From Marivibrio halodurans (GTDB lineage: Bacteria; Pseudomonadota; Alphaproteobacteria; UBA8366; Aestuariispiraceae): a DNA stretch of 64,000 nt. The notes beneath the pieces were generated by a model, which saw nothing but the letters and a program-made list of their open reading frames with translations, ran no database searches and had not been told where the DNA came from. The DNA is taken from positions 62,001-126,000 of the forward strand of contig NZ_JAGMWN010000001.1 in assembly GCF_017963645.1 (NCBI RefSeq), in the 5' to 3' direction. Of this stretch, positions 7,875-17,207 are shown one piece after another. A program made the translations under genes and the position numbers. How positions within the stretch are numbered: the first letter of the stretch is position 1; each line of letters starts with the position of its first letter.

Positions 7875-8726
7875 ATGAGCGCGGATGGCGCGGCGGTCGA
7901 TCCATCGCACGCCCCGGCGCGGGACTCGGCCACCCAGGCCGGGCAGGGCGCGGGCGGCGAGGACGGCGACTCCCTCCATTTCCGGAAACTCGCGGTCGCG
8001 CCGACCTATCGGGTCGTGGCGGAGACGATCGAGCGCGAGATCATGGAAGGCCGTCTGCAGCCGGGGGACCGCTTGCCGTCCGAGACCGCGTTGGCCGAGC
8101 AGCTTGGCGTCAACCGATCCACCGCGCGCGAGGGGTTGCGGCTTCTCGAACAGACCGGGCTTGTCGAGCGGAAGTCAGGACGCCGCCTGCATGCCGCGAT
8201 CCCCGGTCATGTGGAATTGAGCACGCGGGCCAGCCGCGCGTTGTTGTTGCAGCAAGTTACCTTCATCGACCTTCATCAGTTGCTGATGGCGTTGGAGCCC
8301 GCGGCGGCCGCGATGGCCGCGACCACGATCGGCGAGGACGATCTGGCGGCCCTGGAACGCAATCTGGCGGAGACCGAAGCGCGGGTCGAGCGGGGGGAGA
8401 CCATCACCGCGCTCGACACCGAATTTCATGAGATTATCAGCGCGGCCGTCGGCAATCCCGCTTGGCTGATGGCGCGCGAGGCGGCGGCGAAGCTGCTGTT
8501 CCCGGCGGCGGACCCGATGATGTCGCGGCTCGATCAGGCGCCGCACCGGCTGGTCGCGGCGCACCGCCGGATATTGGACGGTTTGCGTGCCGGCGATGTG
8601 GAGGCGGCGCGCGAATGGATGCGTAAGCACATCATCGATTTCAAGCGTGGCTACGAGCTGGCGGGCCTGCCGACCGATCGGCCGGTCCATCATCCGCTCA
8701 ATCAGGAAAAGGACGAACAGTCGTGA
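7875..8726 (+). CDS. GntR-family transcriptional regulator, FadR/FCD subfamily
   Basis: 283 residues from the ATG at 7875 (AGGAAACG just upstream). The N-terminal winged helix-turn-helix spans about 40-105: ETIEREIMEGRLQPGDRLPS, then LAEQLGVNRSTAREGLRLLE. The C-terminal half is the all-helical FCD ligand domain, with DTEFHEIISAAVGNP and HRLVAAHRRILDGLRAGD supplying the Asp/His residues that often bind a metal. The first 40 residues are a low-complexity leader. It overlaps the thiolase start by 4 bp (GTGA). The effector is probably an acyl-CoA or carboxylate of the surrounding pathway. Confidence 0.9.
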   Translation: MSADGAAVDPSHAPARDSATQAGQGAGGEDGDSLHFRKLAVAPTYRVVAETIEREIMEGRLQPGDRLPSETALAEQLGVNRSTAREGLRLLEQTGLVERKSGRRLHAAIPGHVELSTRASRALLLQQVTFIDLHQLLMALEPAAAAMAATTIGEDDLAALERNLAETEARVERGETITALDTEFHEIISAAVGNPAWLMAREAAAKLLFPAADPMMSRLDQAPHRLVAAHRRILDGLRAGDVEAAREWMRKHIIDFKRGYELAGLPTDRPVHHPLNQEKDEQS

Positions 8727-9913
8727 GTTCCACGGAGATCTGTATCGCGGGCGGCATGCGCACGCCCTTCGGCGATTATGGCAAGTCGCTCAAATATACG
8801 CCCATGGTGCAACTCGGCATCCATGCGGCGAAGGCTTGCGTGGAGAAGGCGGGTATCGACCCGGCGAAACTCGACCACTCGGTCTGGGGCAATGTCCTGC
8901 CTGTCGATCATGACGGGTTCTACGCCAGCCGCGCGGTCGCGCTCGGCATCGGCATGAAGGAGGAAAGCTGCGCGCTCAATGTCAGCCGCGCCTGCGGCTC
9001 CGGCACCCAGGCGATCATCACGGCGGCCGAGCAGATCATGAGCGGGCACGGCAAGCTGGCGCTCGCCGGCGGCGGGGAGAATTTCTCGCGCGGGCCCTAT
9101 ATGGATACCGCGGCCCGCTGGGGCGCGATCCGCGGGCCGAAGGTGATGGAGGACAGCCTCGACTGGGCCTATCGCGACCCCTTCAGCCGGGAGTTGATGG
9201 GGGAGACGGCCGAGAATCTCTCCGACGACTTTCAATATACCCGCGAGGCGATGGACGAATACGCGCTGCTGAGCCAGCAGCGTGCCGGTCGGGCGATCGA
9301 GAGCGGCTTTCTCGCGCGTCAGATCGCACCGATCGAGGTGAAGGAAGGCAAGGGAGCCCGCGTGATGGAGATGGACGAGTTCCCGCGTCCGACCGTCACG
9401 GCGGAGAAGCTCGCCAAGCTGAAGCCGGTGTTCCGCGAGGGCGGGCGGGTGACGCCCGGCAACTCCTCCGGCGTCACCGACGGCGCGGCGATGGTGATCG
9501 TCGGCGACCGCGCGGCGTTGGAGGCGGAGGGCGTGGCGCCTCGCGTCCGGCTCAAGGACTGGGCCATCGTCGGCGTGCCGCCGCGCATCATGGGCTGCGG
9601 TCCGGTGCCCGCGATCGCCGCGTTGCTGGAACGTAACGGTCTCGCCCTGGGCGATATCGACTATTTCGAGATCAACGAGGCCTTCGCCGCGGTCAATCTG
9701 CATACCGAACATAAGCTCGGCATCAGCCGCGACAACACGAACCTCTATGGCGGCGGTATTTCGATCGGCCACCCTCCGGGTGCGACGGGTACGCGGATGA
9801 CGCTGGTCGCGATGCAGCATTTGGAGGAGGTCGGCGGCCGTTACGCGGTCGTCAGCATGTGCATGGGCGCAGGCCAGGGCATGGCCGTGCTTCTGGAATC
9901 GATCGGCCATTGA
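8723..9913 (+). CDS. thiolase (acetyl-CoA C-acyltransferase)
   Basis: 396 residues, GTG start overlapping the regulator stop. Full thiolase active site: nucleophile Cys91 in SRACGSG, NEAFA, His350 in GHPPGATGTR and Cys380 in CMGAGQG. It cleaves 3-ketoacyl-CoA to acetyl-CoA and the shortened acyl-CoA, the last step of the beta-oxidation spiral whose earlier enzymes lie at 1.7-7.7 kb, or it could run as a biosynthetic acetyl-CoA acetyltransferase. The tight coupling to the regulator supports a catabolic role. Confidence 0.9.
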   Translation: MSSTEICIAGGMRTPFGDYGKSLKYTPMVQLGIHAAKACVEKAGIDPAKLDHSVWGNVLPVDHDGFYASRAVALGIGMKEESCALNVSRACGSGTQAIITAAEQIMSGHGKLALAGGGENFSRGPYMDTAARWGAIRGPKVMEDSLDWAYRDPFSRELMGETAENLSDDFQYTREAMDEYALLSQQRAGRAIESGFLARQIAPIEVKEGKGARVMEMDEFPRPTVTAEKLAKLKPVFREGGRVTPGNSSGVTDGAAMVIVGDRAALEAEGVAPRVRLKDWAIVGVPPRIMGCGPVPAIAALLERNGLALGDIDYFEINEAFAAVNLHTEHKLGISRDNTNLYGGGISIGHPPGATGTRMTLVAMQHLEEVGGRYAVVSMCMGAGQGMAVLLESIGH

Positions 9914-10021
9914 ACGAGACCAAGAAAAAACAAGGCGGCCGAACGGAAAAGCGGGCACGACGACGGGCCGGGTGGGCCGGCACGCGTTTGATGTTCGCGA
10001 AAACAGGGAGGTGAGTTCTCT

Positions 10022-11326
10022 ATGGTGAATACGACCCTCAAGAGCCTGATGGCCGGGGCGGCGATGGCCGCGCTCGGCCTCGCCGCGGCCGGATCGGCCG
10101 CGGCCCAGGATGATACTTACAAGATCGGTGTCGTCACGTTCCTCAGCGGTCAGGCGGCGGAGAGCTTCGGCGTCCCGGCTTGGGACGGCGGCAAGCTGCT
10201 GATCGAGAAGCTGAACGCGGGCGAGGTCCCGGCGCCGTACGACACGGTCGGATTCGGCGGCATGAAGATCGAAGCGATTCCGATCGACGAAGCCGGCGGC
10301 GCGACCAAGCAGGTGCAGGAGTTCCGCAACCTGGTGCAGCGCGAGAACGTGGATGCCGTGATCGGCTATGTGTCATCCGGCGACTGCCTGGCGATCTCGC
10401 CGGTGGCGGACGAGTTGGAGGCGCTGACCATCCTCTATGACTGCGGCACGCCGCGCGTCTTCGAGGACGGTTCCTACGAGTACGTCTTCCGTACCGCCGC
10501 CCACGCGACCATGGATAACGTGTCGATCGCCCGCTATCTGAAGGCGCGCGACATGAAGGTCGGGACCTTCGCGGGCCTGAACCAGGATTATGCCTGGGGT
10601 CATGACAGCTGGCGCGACTTCACCGCCTCGATGGCGCAGCTCTATCCGGAGGCCGAGGTCACGGCCGAGCTGTTCCCGGCCTTCGGCGCGGGCCAGTACG
10701 GCACGGAGATTTCCGCGCTGATGCGCGAGGGACCGGATGTCGTGCACAGCTCCAACTGGGGCGGCGACCTTCAGTCGTTCCTGCTTCAGGCGCTGCCGCG
10801 CGGTCTGTTCCAGCGTAGCCAGGTCGTGCTTTCCGCTGGTGACCACTCCATCCCGCCGCTTGGCAAGAACATGCCGGAAGGCGTCGTGCTGGGCGCGCGT
10901 GGTTCCTATGGCCTGCTGTCCCCGGACACGCCGCTCAACGACTGGTGGTTCAAGACCTATCAGGATGAGTATGACGTGATCCCGGTTCAGGCGCCCTACC
11001 GCATGGTGCAGGCGCTGCTCGGTCTGAAGTCGGCGATCGAGAAGGCGATGGAGGCCAATGGCGGCAACCGTCCGACCAAGGACGAGATCGCGGCTGCCCT
11101 GAAGGGGCATGAGTGGGAGAGCCCGGCAGGCATGATCCAGATGAAGCTGGGTGACGGCCATCAGGCGATCCAACCGACCGCGATCGGCACCACCGCCAAG
11201 GACGAGAACGGCGACACCATTCTGGTCGATATCGAGCGGTTCGCGGCCGAGTGCGTGAACCCGCCCCCGGGCCAGAAGAGCGTGGACTGGATCAACGCGG
11301 GCTTCCAGGGCGCGAAGTGCGAGTGA
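10022..11326 (+). CDS. ABC transporter periplasmic substrate-binding protein, LivK family
   Basis: 434 residues. N-terminal signal peptide (Lys7, an Ala/Gly/Leu-rich core and a SAAAQ-D cleavage site near residue 29). The mature part starts with TYKIGVVTFLSGQAAESFG, the type I periplasmic-binding fold of branched-chain amino acid / amide / carboxylate binding proteins. A strong ribosome site (GGGAGGTGAG) precedes the ATG. It heads the five-gene importer that continues to 14838. Because it is embedded between CoA ligases and acyl-CoA dehydrogenases, an organic acid is a more likely ligand than leucine; that is inference from context. Confidence 0.88.
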   Translation: MVNTTLKSLMAGAAMAALGLAAAGSAAAQDDTYKIGVVTFLSGQAAESFGVPAWDGGKLLIEKLNAGEVPAPYDTVGFGGMKIEAIPIDEAGGATKQVQEFRNLVQRENVDAVIGYVSSGDCLAISPVADELEALTILYDCGTPRVFEDGSYEYVFRTAAHATMDNVSIARYLKARDMKVGTFAGLNQDYAWGHDSWRDFTASMAQLYPEAEVTAELFPAFGAGQYGTEISALMREGPDVVHSSNWGGDLQSFLLQALPRGLFQRSQVVLSAGDHSIPPLGKNMPEGVVLGARGSYGLLSPDTPLNDWWFKTYQDEYDVIPVQAPYRMVQALLGLKSAIEKAMEANGGNRPTKDEIAAALKGHEWESPAGMIQMKLGDGHQAIQPTAIGTTAKDENGDTILVDIERFAAECVNPPPGQKSVDWINAGFQGAKCE

Positions 11327-11344
11327 TCCTTTCCTGAAAGGCAT

Positions 11345-11386
11345 GCCGGGGCGCGATCGGTCGTTTCGACCGGCCCGCGTCCCGGC
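11345..11386 (+). other. intercistronic stem-loop between binding-protein and permease genes
   Basis: GCCGGG (11345-11350) through CGGTCG pairs with CGACCG (11367) through CCCGGC (11386), loop TTT, with a mismatch and a small bulge. No T-run follows, so it looks like a 3' mRNA-stabilising or processing hairpin that would keep the binding protein more abundant than the permeases, not a full terminator. Confidence 0.5.
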
Positions 11387-11498
11387 GGCCTTCATATCGC
11401 TGAAGTCCGGCACGTCGCGGGGGAGGCATGACCCGCGCGGCGTCCAGAACCGGACCCGGCGCAACGACGACGAGATGAGGTGAGGGGGGAGCCGTCCC

Positions 11499-12401
11499 GT
11501 GGAATTCGCCGACATCCTGACGATTTTGGTCGATGGCGTGGTCTATGCGTCATGGCTATTCATCGTCGCCCTTGGTCTGACCCTGATTTTCGGGGTGTTG
11601 CAGATCCTGAATCTGGCGCATGGCAGTCTCTATGCCGTCGGCGCCTATGCGGCCGCGAGCTTCACGATGCTCGTCCCCTATTTCGGGTTGCCGCCGGCTT
11701 TCTCTCTGCTGGCGATGCTGATCGCCGCGCTGGCGGTGGCGCTGGTCCTGGCACCGATCCTGGAACGGGGACTTCTTCGTCTGTTCTACGGACGGGACGA
11801 GGTGCTGATCCTGCTGGTGACCTACGCGGTCTTCCTTGTTTTGGAGGATGTGACCAAGCTGGTGTGGGGCGTGCAGCCCTATTACGTGTTCGAGCCGCGC
11901 AATCTGTTCGGCAATGTCGAGATCGGCCAGCTCTTCTATGTCGGCTATGATCTGATGCTGATCGTTCTGGCGGCGATCTGCGGGCTCGCCGTGTGGCTCG
12001 GTCTCAACAAGACCACGACCGGCAAGGTCGTGCTGGCGGTGATCCATAACCCGGACGTCAGTGCCTGCATGGGGGTGCGGGTCAACTGGATCTATCTGCT
12101 TGCCTTCTTCGTGGGGGTATTCCTGGCGGCGTTGGCGGGGGCCTATACCGCGCCGTTGATCTCGGTCCAGCCGGGCATCAGCGTCAATGTGATCATTCTG
12201 AGCTTCGCCGTCGTCATCATCGGTGGGCTGGGTAGCATTCCCGGCGCGGCCATCGGCGCGCTGGTGGTGGGTATCGCCCGGGCCGCCGCCGTCTACGAAT
12301 TCCCGGAAGCGGAGATATTCATCATCTATCTCGTGATGGCCATCGTCCTGGTGTTCCGCCCGGAAGGCCTCTTCCAGCGGACGCAAGCGAGGAAGATCTG
12401 A
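11499..12401 (+). CDS. ABC transporter inner-membrane permease, LivH family
   Basis: 300 residues, GTG start (GAGGGGGGAGCC upstream). Eight or so hydrophobic helices, with the LivH-type NLAHGSLYAVGAYAA near residue 40 and the cytoplasmic EAA-like loop region VIHNPDVSACMGV near 180-195. It forms the heteromeric channel with the LivM-type gene that starts 4 bp after its stop codon. Confidence 0.9.
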   Translation: MEFADILTILVDGVVYASWLFIVALGLTLIFGVLQILNLAHGSLYAVGAYAAASFTMLVPYFGLPPAFSLLAMLIAALAVALVLAPILERGLLRLFYGRDEVLILLVTYAVFLVLEDVTKLVWGVQPYYVFEPRNLFGNVEIGQLFYVGYDLMLIVLAAICGLAVWLGLNKTTTGKVVLAVIHNPDVSACMGVRVNWIYLLAFFVGVFLAALAGAYTAPLISVQPGISVNVIILSFAVVIIGGLGSIPGAAIGALVVGIARAAAVYEFPEAEIFIIYLVMAIVLVFRPEGLFQRTQARKI

Positions 12402-12404
12402 GCC

Positions 12405-13400
12405 ATGCACGCTTCAACGAAAAGAACCTGTCTCGCCGGCCTGATCGCGGTCATCCTGCTCGTTCTGGCCGGGTTCGTCTTCCAACATTGGCAGACCTGG
12501 ATACTCTTCACGGCGACCAAGGCGATCGGATACGGGCTCGTCGCGCTCGGCATCATCACCTTGATGCGCGGGGGGCTCGTTTCCTTCGGGCAGGGCCTGG
12601 TCTATTGCACGGGCGCCTATGCGTCCGGGTTGATGGCGACCCGCTTGGGCGTGACCGACGCGCCGGTGCTGCTGGTCGTGGGCATGCTGGCCTCGGCGCT
12701 GCTGGCGTTGATCGTCAGCCCGCTGATCGCGCGCTATCGCGGCATCTTCTTCGCCATGTTGACCGTGGCGCTCTCGATGGTGCTCTACGGCGTGCTGGTG
12801 AAGATGAACGCCATCGGCGGGTCCGACGGCTTCACCTTGCCGGAACCGACATTCCTCGGCTGGCAGCCGAGCGTCGATTACGCCGATCTCGCGCTTTATC
12901 TCCTGGCCGCGGTCGTCGCCGTGGTCGCGTCGACGGCGACGCGTCTCTATTACGACTCGATGGCGGGGCTGGTCGCCCTGGCGGTCCGGGAGAACGAGTT
13001 GCGGGTGGAATATCTCGGCTCCTCCGTCTTTAAGGTGACGGTGCGCCATTTCACCATCGCGGGCGCGCTCGGCGGTCTCGGCGGTACGCTGAACGGCATG
13101 GCGCTCGGCCATATCGACCCGCTCTTCAGCTTCTGGACCACGTCGGGCGAGTTCGTCTTCATCGCGGTCCTCGCGGGCTATATCAGCGTCTCGGCGGTGT
13201 TCCTCTCGGCGATGATCCTGGAACTCGTCCGGTCCTTCTCGAACCTCTACTTCCCGGAGACATGGCAACTCATCCTCGGCGGGTTCCTGATCGTGGTGAT
13301 CGTCTTCCTGCCGGGTGGAATCGGGTCCTTCTGGGAGCGGGTCAAGGAAGGCCGTGCCGCCCGCGCGCAAGCCGAGCAAGAGGAGGGCGCCGGATCATGA
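12405..13400 (+). CDS. ABC transporter inner-membrane permease, LivM family
   Basis: 331 residues with about nine hydrophobic helices and the LivM hallmarks GLVSFGQGLVYCTGAYASG and the VRENELRVEYLG coupling segment. Second half of the channel for the binding protein at 10022. Overlaps the ATPase gene by 4 bp. Confidence 0.9.
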   Translation: MHASTKRTCLAGLIAVILLVLAGFVFQHWQTWILFTATKAIGYGLVALGIITLMRGGLVSFGQGLVYCTGAYASGLMATRLGVTDAPVLLVVGMLASALLALIVSPLIARYRGIFFAMLTVALSMVLYGVLVKMNAIGGSDGFTLPEPTFLGWQPSVDYADLALYLLAAVVAVVASTATRLYYDSMAGLVALAVRENELRVEYLGSSVFKVTVRHFTIAGALGGLGGTLNGMALGHIDPLFSFWTTSGEFVFIAVLAGYISVSAVFLSAMILELVRSFSNLYFPETWQLILGGFLIVVIVFLPGGIGSFWERVKEGRAARAQAEQEEGAGS

Positions 13401-14182
13401 GCGATGCAGCAATCATCCTGGAAGCCCGCGATGTCCAGAAGCGCTTCGGCGCGGTCGTCGCGGCGCAGGACATCAACATCAAGGTCGGACTGGGGGAGAA
13501 ACTGTCCCTGATCGGCGCCAACGGCGCGGGCAAGACGACCTTCATGAACATCGTGACCGGCTATCTGAAGCCGGATGCCGGATCGATCCATTTCGACGGG
13601 CTGGATGTGACCAAGCTGAACCCGCGTCAGTTGACCCGACGCGGAGTTTGCCGGTCGTTCCAGATTCCGCAGCTTTATGAGCCGATGACGGCGCTGGAGA
13701 ATCTGCTGGTCGCCATCGGTACGTCAAATCAGGCCTTCTCGCTGTTGCGGCCGGCCCGCGATGCGGCGGTGTTGGATCAAGGACACGCGTTGCTCAAGCG
13801 GTTCGGACTTGAGGGCTATGCCGAACGCAAGGTCAGCGAACTGCCCGGCGGCGTGCGGAAGCTTCTGGATATCGCCATGGCGCTCGTCCGCCGCCCGAAG
13901 GTGCTGCTGCTTGACGAGCCGACAAGCGGCGTCAGTGTCGACGAGAAGTTCCCGCTGATGGAGACGGTGATGGAGGCGCTTTCCGAGGAGGAGGTGACCG
14001 TCATCTTCGTCGAGCACGACATGGAGATCGTCACCCGCTATTCCGATCGCGTGCTGGCCTTCTATCAGGGGCAGGTGATCGCGGACGACGATCCGGGCGA
14101 GGTGTTGGCGGACAAGGCCGTCCAGAAGTACGTGACCGGCACGGCCAAGGCCGATGCGGTGGAAGAGGAGGCCGGCGCATGA
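13397..14182 (+). CDS. ABC transporter ATPase, LivG family
   Basis: 261 residues from the ATG in the ATGA overlap at 13397. Walker A GANGAGKTT, Walker B KVLLLDEPTSGV, switch His in FVEHDME. The signature is LPGGVRK rather than LSGGQ; LivG proteins often deviate here. It energises import with the LivF partner, whose start overlaps its stop. Confidence 0.92.
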   Translation: MSDAAIILEARDVQKRFGAVVAAQDINIKVGLGEKLSLIGANGAGKTTFMNIVTGYLKPDAGSIHFDGLDVTKLNPRQLTRRGVCRSFQIPQLYEPMTALENLLVAIGTSNQAFSLLRPARDAAVLDQGHALLKRFGLEGYAERKVSELPGGVRKLLDIAMALVRRPKVLLLDEPTSGVSVDEKFPLMETVMEALSEEEVTVIFVEHDMEIVTRYSDRVLAFYQGQVIADDDPGEVLADKAVQKYVTGTAKADAVEEEAGA

Positions 14183-14838
14183 TGCTTTCGGTCGAGAACG
14201 CGCATGTGAAGATCGGCGCGATCGTTGCCCTGCGCGGCTTTTCGCTCTCCCTCGGCGAGGGAGAGATGGTCGGGCTCACCGGCCGGAACGGTGCCGGGAA
14301 GACCACCTTCATGAAGGCGGTCATGGGGCTGCATAAACTCCAGCAGGGCGGTGTCTCCCTCGACGGGCGGGATCTGACCAAGGTAGCGATCCATGAGCGC
14401 GCGGCGCTCGGCATCGGCTACATGCCGGAGGATCGCGCGCTGATCCCCGACCTGACGGTGGAGGAGAATATCCTCCTGCCGACCTGGGTGACCAAGAGCC
14501 TGGACGGCCCGGCGCGCCTGGAGACGGTCTACGAGATCCTGCCGGAATTGAAGGAGATGCGCGCGCGCAAGGCGCTTCTGCTCTCCGGTGGGCAGCAGAA
14601 GCTGGTCGCGCTGGCCCGCGCGCTGGCGGTCGGCACGCGGCTTCTGCTGCTGGACGAGCCGTTCGAGGGCGTGGCCCCGGCGCTCAGCCAGCGTCTGGCC
14701 GATGTCATCGGCGGGTTGCGCGGGCACAATATGGCGGTGATCCTAAGCCAGTCGGAACTTAACCATTCCTTCGACATCTTCGACCGCGAGTTCGTGATCG
14801 AGCGCGGCGCCAACATGGCGGCGAAGGAGAACGCATGA
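14179..14838 (+). CDS. ABC transporter ATPase, LivF family
   Basis: 219 residues, slightly short for LivF. Walker A GRNGAGKTT, signature LLSGGQQKL, Walker B LLLLDEPFEGV. The usual switch His after Walker B is replaced by SQSELNHS, so the H-loop residue should be checked. ATGA overlaps join it to the genes on both sides, including the kinase-like gene, which ties the importer to the catabolic enzymes. Confidence 0.9.
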   Translation: MMLSVENAHVKIGAIVALRGFSLSLGEGEMVGLTGRNGAGKTTFMKAVMGLHKLQQGGVSLDGRDLTKVAIHERAALGIGYMPEDRALIPDLTVEENILLPTWVTKSLDGPARLETVYEILPELKEMRARKALLLSGGQQKLVALARALAVGTRLLLLDEPFEGVAPALSQRLADVIGGLRGHNMAVILSQSELNHSFDIFDREFVIERGANMAAKENA

Positions 14839-15884
14839 CCGACGATACGGGCGCCCGGCCGGTCCGGTCGGACCGGGTCGAGTTCGATATCGATATCCTG
14901 GCGAAGTACCTGAAGGGGCGGTTCGGGGAACTCGGCGATCTTACCGGGGTCGAGCGGTTTTCCGGCGGACAGTCCAACCCGACCTTCCGGTTGAGCGGAA
15001 CGGCAGGCGCCGTGGTGCTGCGCAAGCAGCCGCCGGGGGAAATCCTGCCCTCCGCCCATGCCGTCGATCGGGAGTTCCGGGTCATGCGCGCGTTGGCGGA
15101 AACGGACGTGCCGGTGCCCCGCATGCTGCATTACTGCGAGGACCGCGAGGTCGTCGGCACGCCCTTCTATGTCATGGAGTATCTGGAAGGGCGTGTTTTC
15201 CACGACTGCTCCCTGCCGGATCTGTCGGCGGACGAGCGTGCCCAGGTCTATGACAGCATGAACGCGGTCATGGCGGCATTGCACCGGATCGATCCGGCGG
15301 CCATCGGCCTCGACGATTTCGGCAAGCACGGGGGCTATTTCGCGCGCCAAATCCGGCGCTGGTCGAAGCAACTCGACCTCTCTCGCACGAACGACGTGAC
15401 CCGGCACGAACGCGTGCGTGACTGGCTGACGGAGAATATGGCGGCCGACGACGAGACGCGCATCTGCCACGGCGATTTCCGGCTGGGCAACATCCTGTTC
15501 GCGCCGGACGCGCCGAAGGCACGCGCGCTGCTGGATTGGGAACTCTCGACGCTGGGGCATCCGCTGGCGGACGTCGCCTATAACTGCATCGTCTATCATT
15601 CCTCGACGGACGAATATGGCGGCATTCTGGATATCGACTATCAAGCGCTCGGCATACCGAGCGAGCGCGACTATCTCGCGCGCTATTACGAACGGACCGG
15701 CCGGGACAGCCGGATGGAGACCTTCCATCTCGCCTTCTCGCTTTGGCGCTTCGCGGTGATCTTCGAAGGGATCGCCGCGCGCGCCAAATCCGGTAACGCC
15801 GCCGCGGAGGACGCGGGCAAGGTCGGGCAGTTGAGCCTCGCCTTCGCCAAGCGCGCGGCGGACCTGATCGACGCGGACGGCTGA
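14835..15884 (+). CDS. APH-fold phosphotransferase, ACAD10/ACAD11 (LvaA)-like
   Basis: 349 residues. FSGGQSNPTF near residue 40 is the glycine-rich ATP segment, VLRKQPPG carries the ATP-binding Lys, ICHGDFRLGNILF is the catalytic HGD..xxN loop and LLDWELSTLGHPLADVAY holds the metal-binding Asp of the APH/choline-kinase fold. This is the pattern of the kinase domain of ACAD10/11 and of bacterial LvaA, which phosphorylate the 4-hydroxyl of 4-hydroxyacyl-CoAs. It is followed 40 bp later by an ACAD11-like dehydrogenase, the same order as in the animal fusion protein. It is not an antibiotic-resistance gene. Confidence 0.85.
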   Translation: MTDDTGARPVRSDRVEFDIDILAKYLKGRFGELGDLTGVERFSGGQSNPTFRLSGTAGAVVLRKQPPGEILPSAHAVDREFRVMRALAETDVPVPRMLHYCEDREVVGTPFYVMEYLEGRVFHDCSLPDLSADERAQVYDSMNAVMAALHRIDPAAIGLDDFGKHGGYFARQIRRWSKQLDLSRTNDVTRHERVRDWLTENMAADDETRICHGDFRLGNILFAPDAPKARALLDWELSTLGHPLADVAYNCIVYHSSTDEYGGILDIDYQALGIPSERDYLARYYERTGRDSRMETFHLAFSLWRFAVIFEGIAARAKSGNAAAEDAGKVGQLSLAFAKRAADLIDADG

Positions 15885-15924
15885 GGCCGTCGCGAAACCC
15901 GAACTGGACGAGGATCGAGACGCG

Positions 15925-17190
15925 ATGGATTTCGCCTATTCCCCCAAGGTCGAGGAACTGCGCGCCCGGGTGCAGCGTTTCATGGACGACCATATCGTGC
16001 CGGCGAACCCGGAATGGCTGCGCGAGACGGAGAAGGGCGTCTATCCCCCGGCGATCGTCGAGCATCTGAAGGAAAAGGCGAAGGAGGAGGGGCTTTGGAA
16101 CCTGTTCCTGCCGGGCTTGAAGGATGACGAGCCGGGCACGCGGCTGACCAATCTGGAATATGCGCCGCTGGCCGAGATCATGGGCCGGATCTTCTGGGCC
16201 TCCGAGGTCTTCAATTGCAACGCGCCGGATACGGGCAACATGGAGCTTCTGCACATGTTCGCCGACGCGGCGCAGTATGAAACCTATCTGAAGCCGCTGC
16301 TTAACGGGGAGTGCCGGTCCAGCTTCTCGATGACGGAGCCGGATGTCGCCTCCTCCGACGCGACCAACATCCAGACGACGATTTTGCGCGATGGCGACGA
16401 TTATGTGATCAACGGCCGGAAATGGTTCATCACCGGCGCTGCCGACCCGCGATGCCGTTTCACCATCGTCCTCGGTGTCTCGGACCCGAGCCCGGACGCC
16501 GATCCGCATAACAAGCATTCGATGGTCATCGTGCCGATGGATGCCAAGGGCCTGACCGTCGTGCGCAACCCGGCGGTCATGCATCATGTCGCGCCGGAGG
16601 GGCATTGCGAATTGCGCTTCGACAATGTGCGCGTGCCGGCGGCCAATCTGCTGCATGAGGAAGGCAAGGGCTTCATGCTCGCCCAGGCGCGCCTCGGCCC
16701 CGGTCGTATTCATCATTGCATGCGCTCCATCGGGCAGTGCGAGGTGGCGCTGGAACTGGCCTGCGATCGCGCGCTGGAGCGCAAGGCCTTCGGCAAGACC
16801 TTGTCCGATCACGGGCAGGTGGCGGAATGGATCGCGCTCTCCCGGATGGAGATCGATCAGGCCCGCCTCATGGTCCTTCAGGCCGCCTGGAAGATCGATC
16901 AGTTCGGCAACAAGGCCGCGCGCACCGACGTTTCCGCCATCAAGGTGGTGGTCCCGCGCCTGCAGACGACGGTGCTGGACCGGGCGATGCAGATCTTCGG
17001 ATCGGCCGGGCTGACACCGGATACGCCGCTCAGCTTCCTGTGGACCTGGGGGCGGGCGCTGCGCTTCATCGACGGGCCGGACGAGGTGCATATCCGTTCC
17101 GTCGCGCGGCGGGAACTCAAGACCGCCAAGGAGAACCGCGGCCGGTCGATCCCCTATCTGACGCCGCCGGAGAGTCTGCACGGCGGTTGA
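15925..17190 (+). CDS. acyl-CoA dehydrogenase family protein, ACAD10/11 (LvaC)-like
   Basis: 421 residues with the ACAD11-type N-terminus (SPKVEELRARVQRFMDDHI). It has FSMTEPDVASSDATN and the flavin/substrate segment KWFITGAADPRC, and ends RSVARRELK. Relatives do not simply oxidise acyl-CoA: paired with the kinase, they remove the 4-phosphate and give an enoyl-CoA that enters beta-oxidation. Usual ACAD fold in three parts (helical, beta, helical). Same operon as the kinase upstream and the CoA ligase 17 bp downstream. Confidence 0.87.
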   Translation: MDFAYSPKVEELRARVQRFMDDHIVPANPEWLRETEKGVYPPAIVEHLKEKAKEEGLWNLFLPGLKDDEPGTRLTNLEYAPLAEIMGRIFWASEVFNCNAPDTGNMELLHMFADAAQYETYLKPLLNGECRSSFSMTEPDVASSDATNIQTTILRDGDDYVINGRKWFITGAADPRCRFTIVLGVSDPSPDADPHNKHSMVIVPMDAKGLTVVRNPAVMHHVAPEGHCELRFDNVRVPAANLLHEEGKGFMLAQARLGPGRIHHCMRSIGQCEVALELACDRALERKAFGKTLSDHGQVAEWIALSRMEIDQARLMVLQAAWKIDQFGNKAARTDVSAIKVVVPRLQTTVLDRAMQIFGSAGLTPDTPLSFLWTWGRALRFIDGPDEVHIRSVARRELKTAKENRGRSIPYLTPPESLHGG

Positions 17191-17207
17191 GCGGCGGGGG
17201 CGGTGTC

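Noticed and set aside
14835-15884. Aminoglycoside resistance phosphotransferase.
   Set aside because: The APH fold is shared, but the neighbour and order (ACAD11-like dehydrogenase next) and sequence blocks fit the acyl-CoA kinase family.
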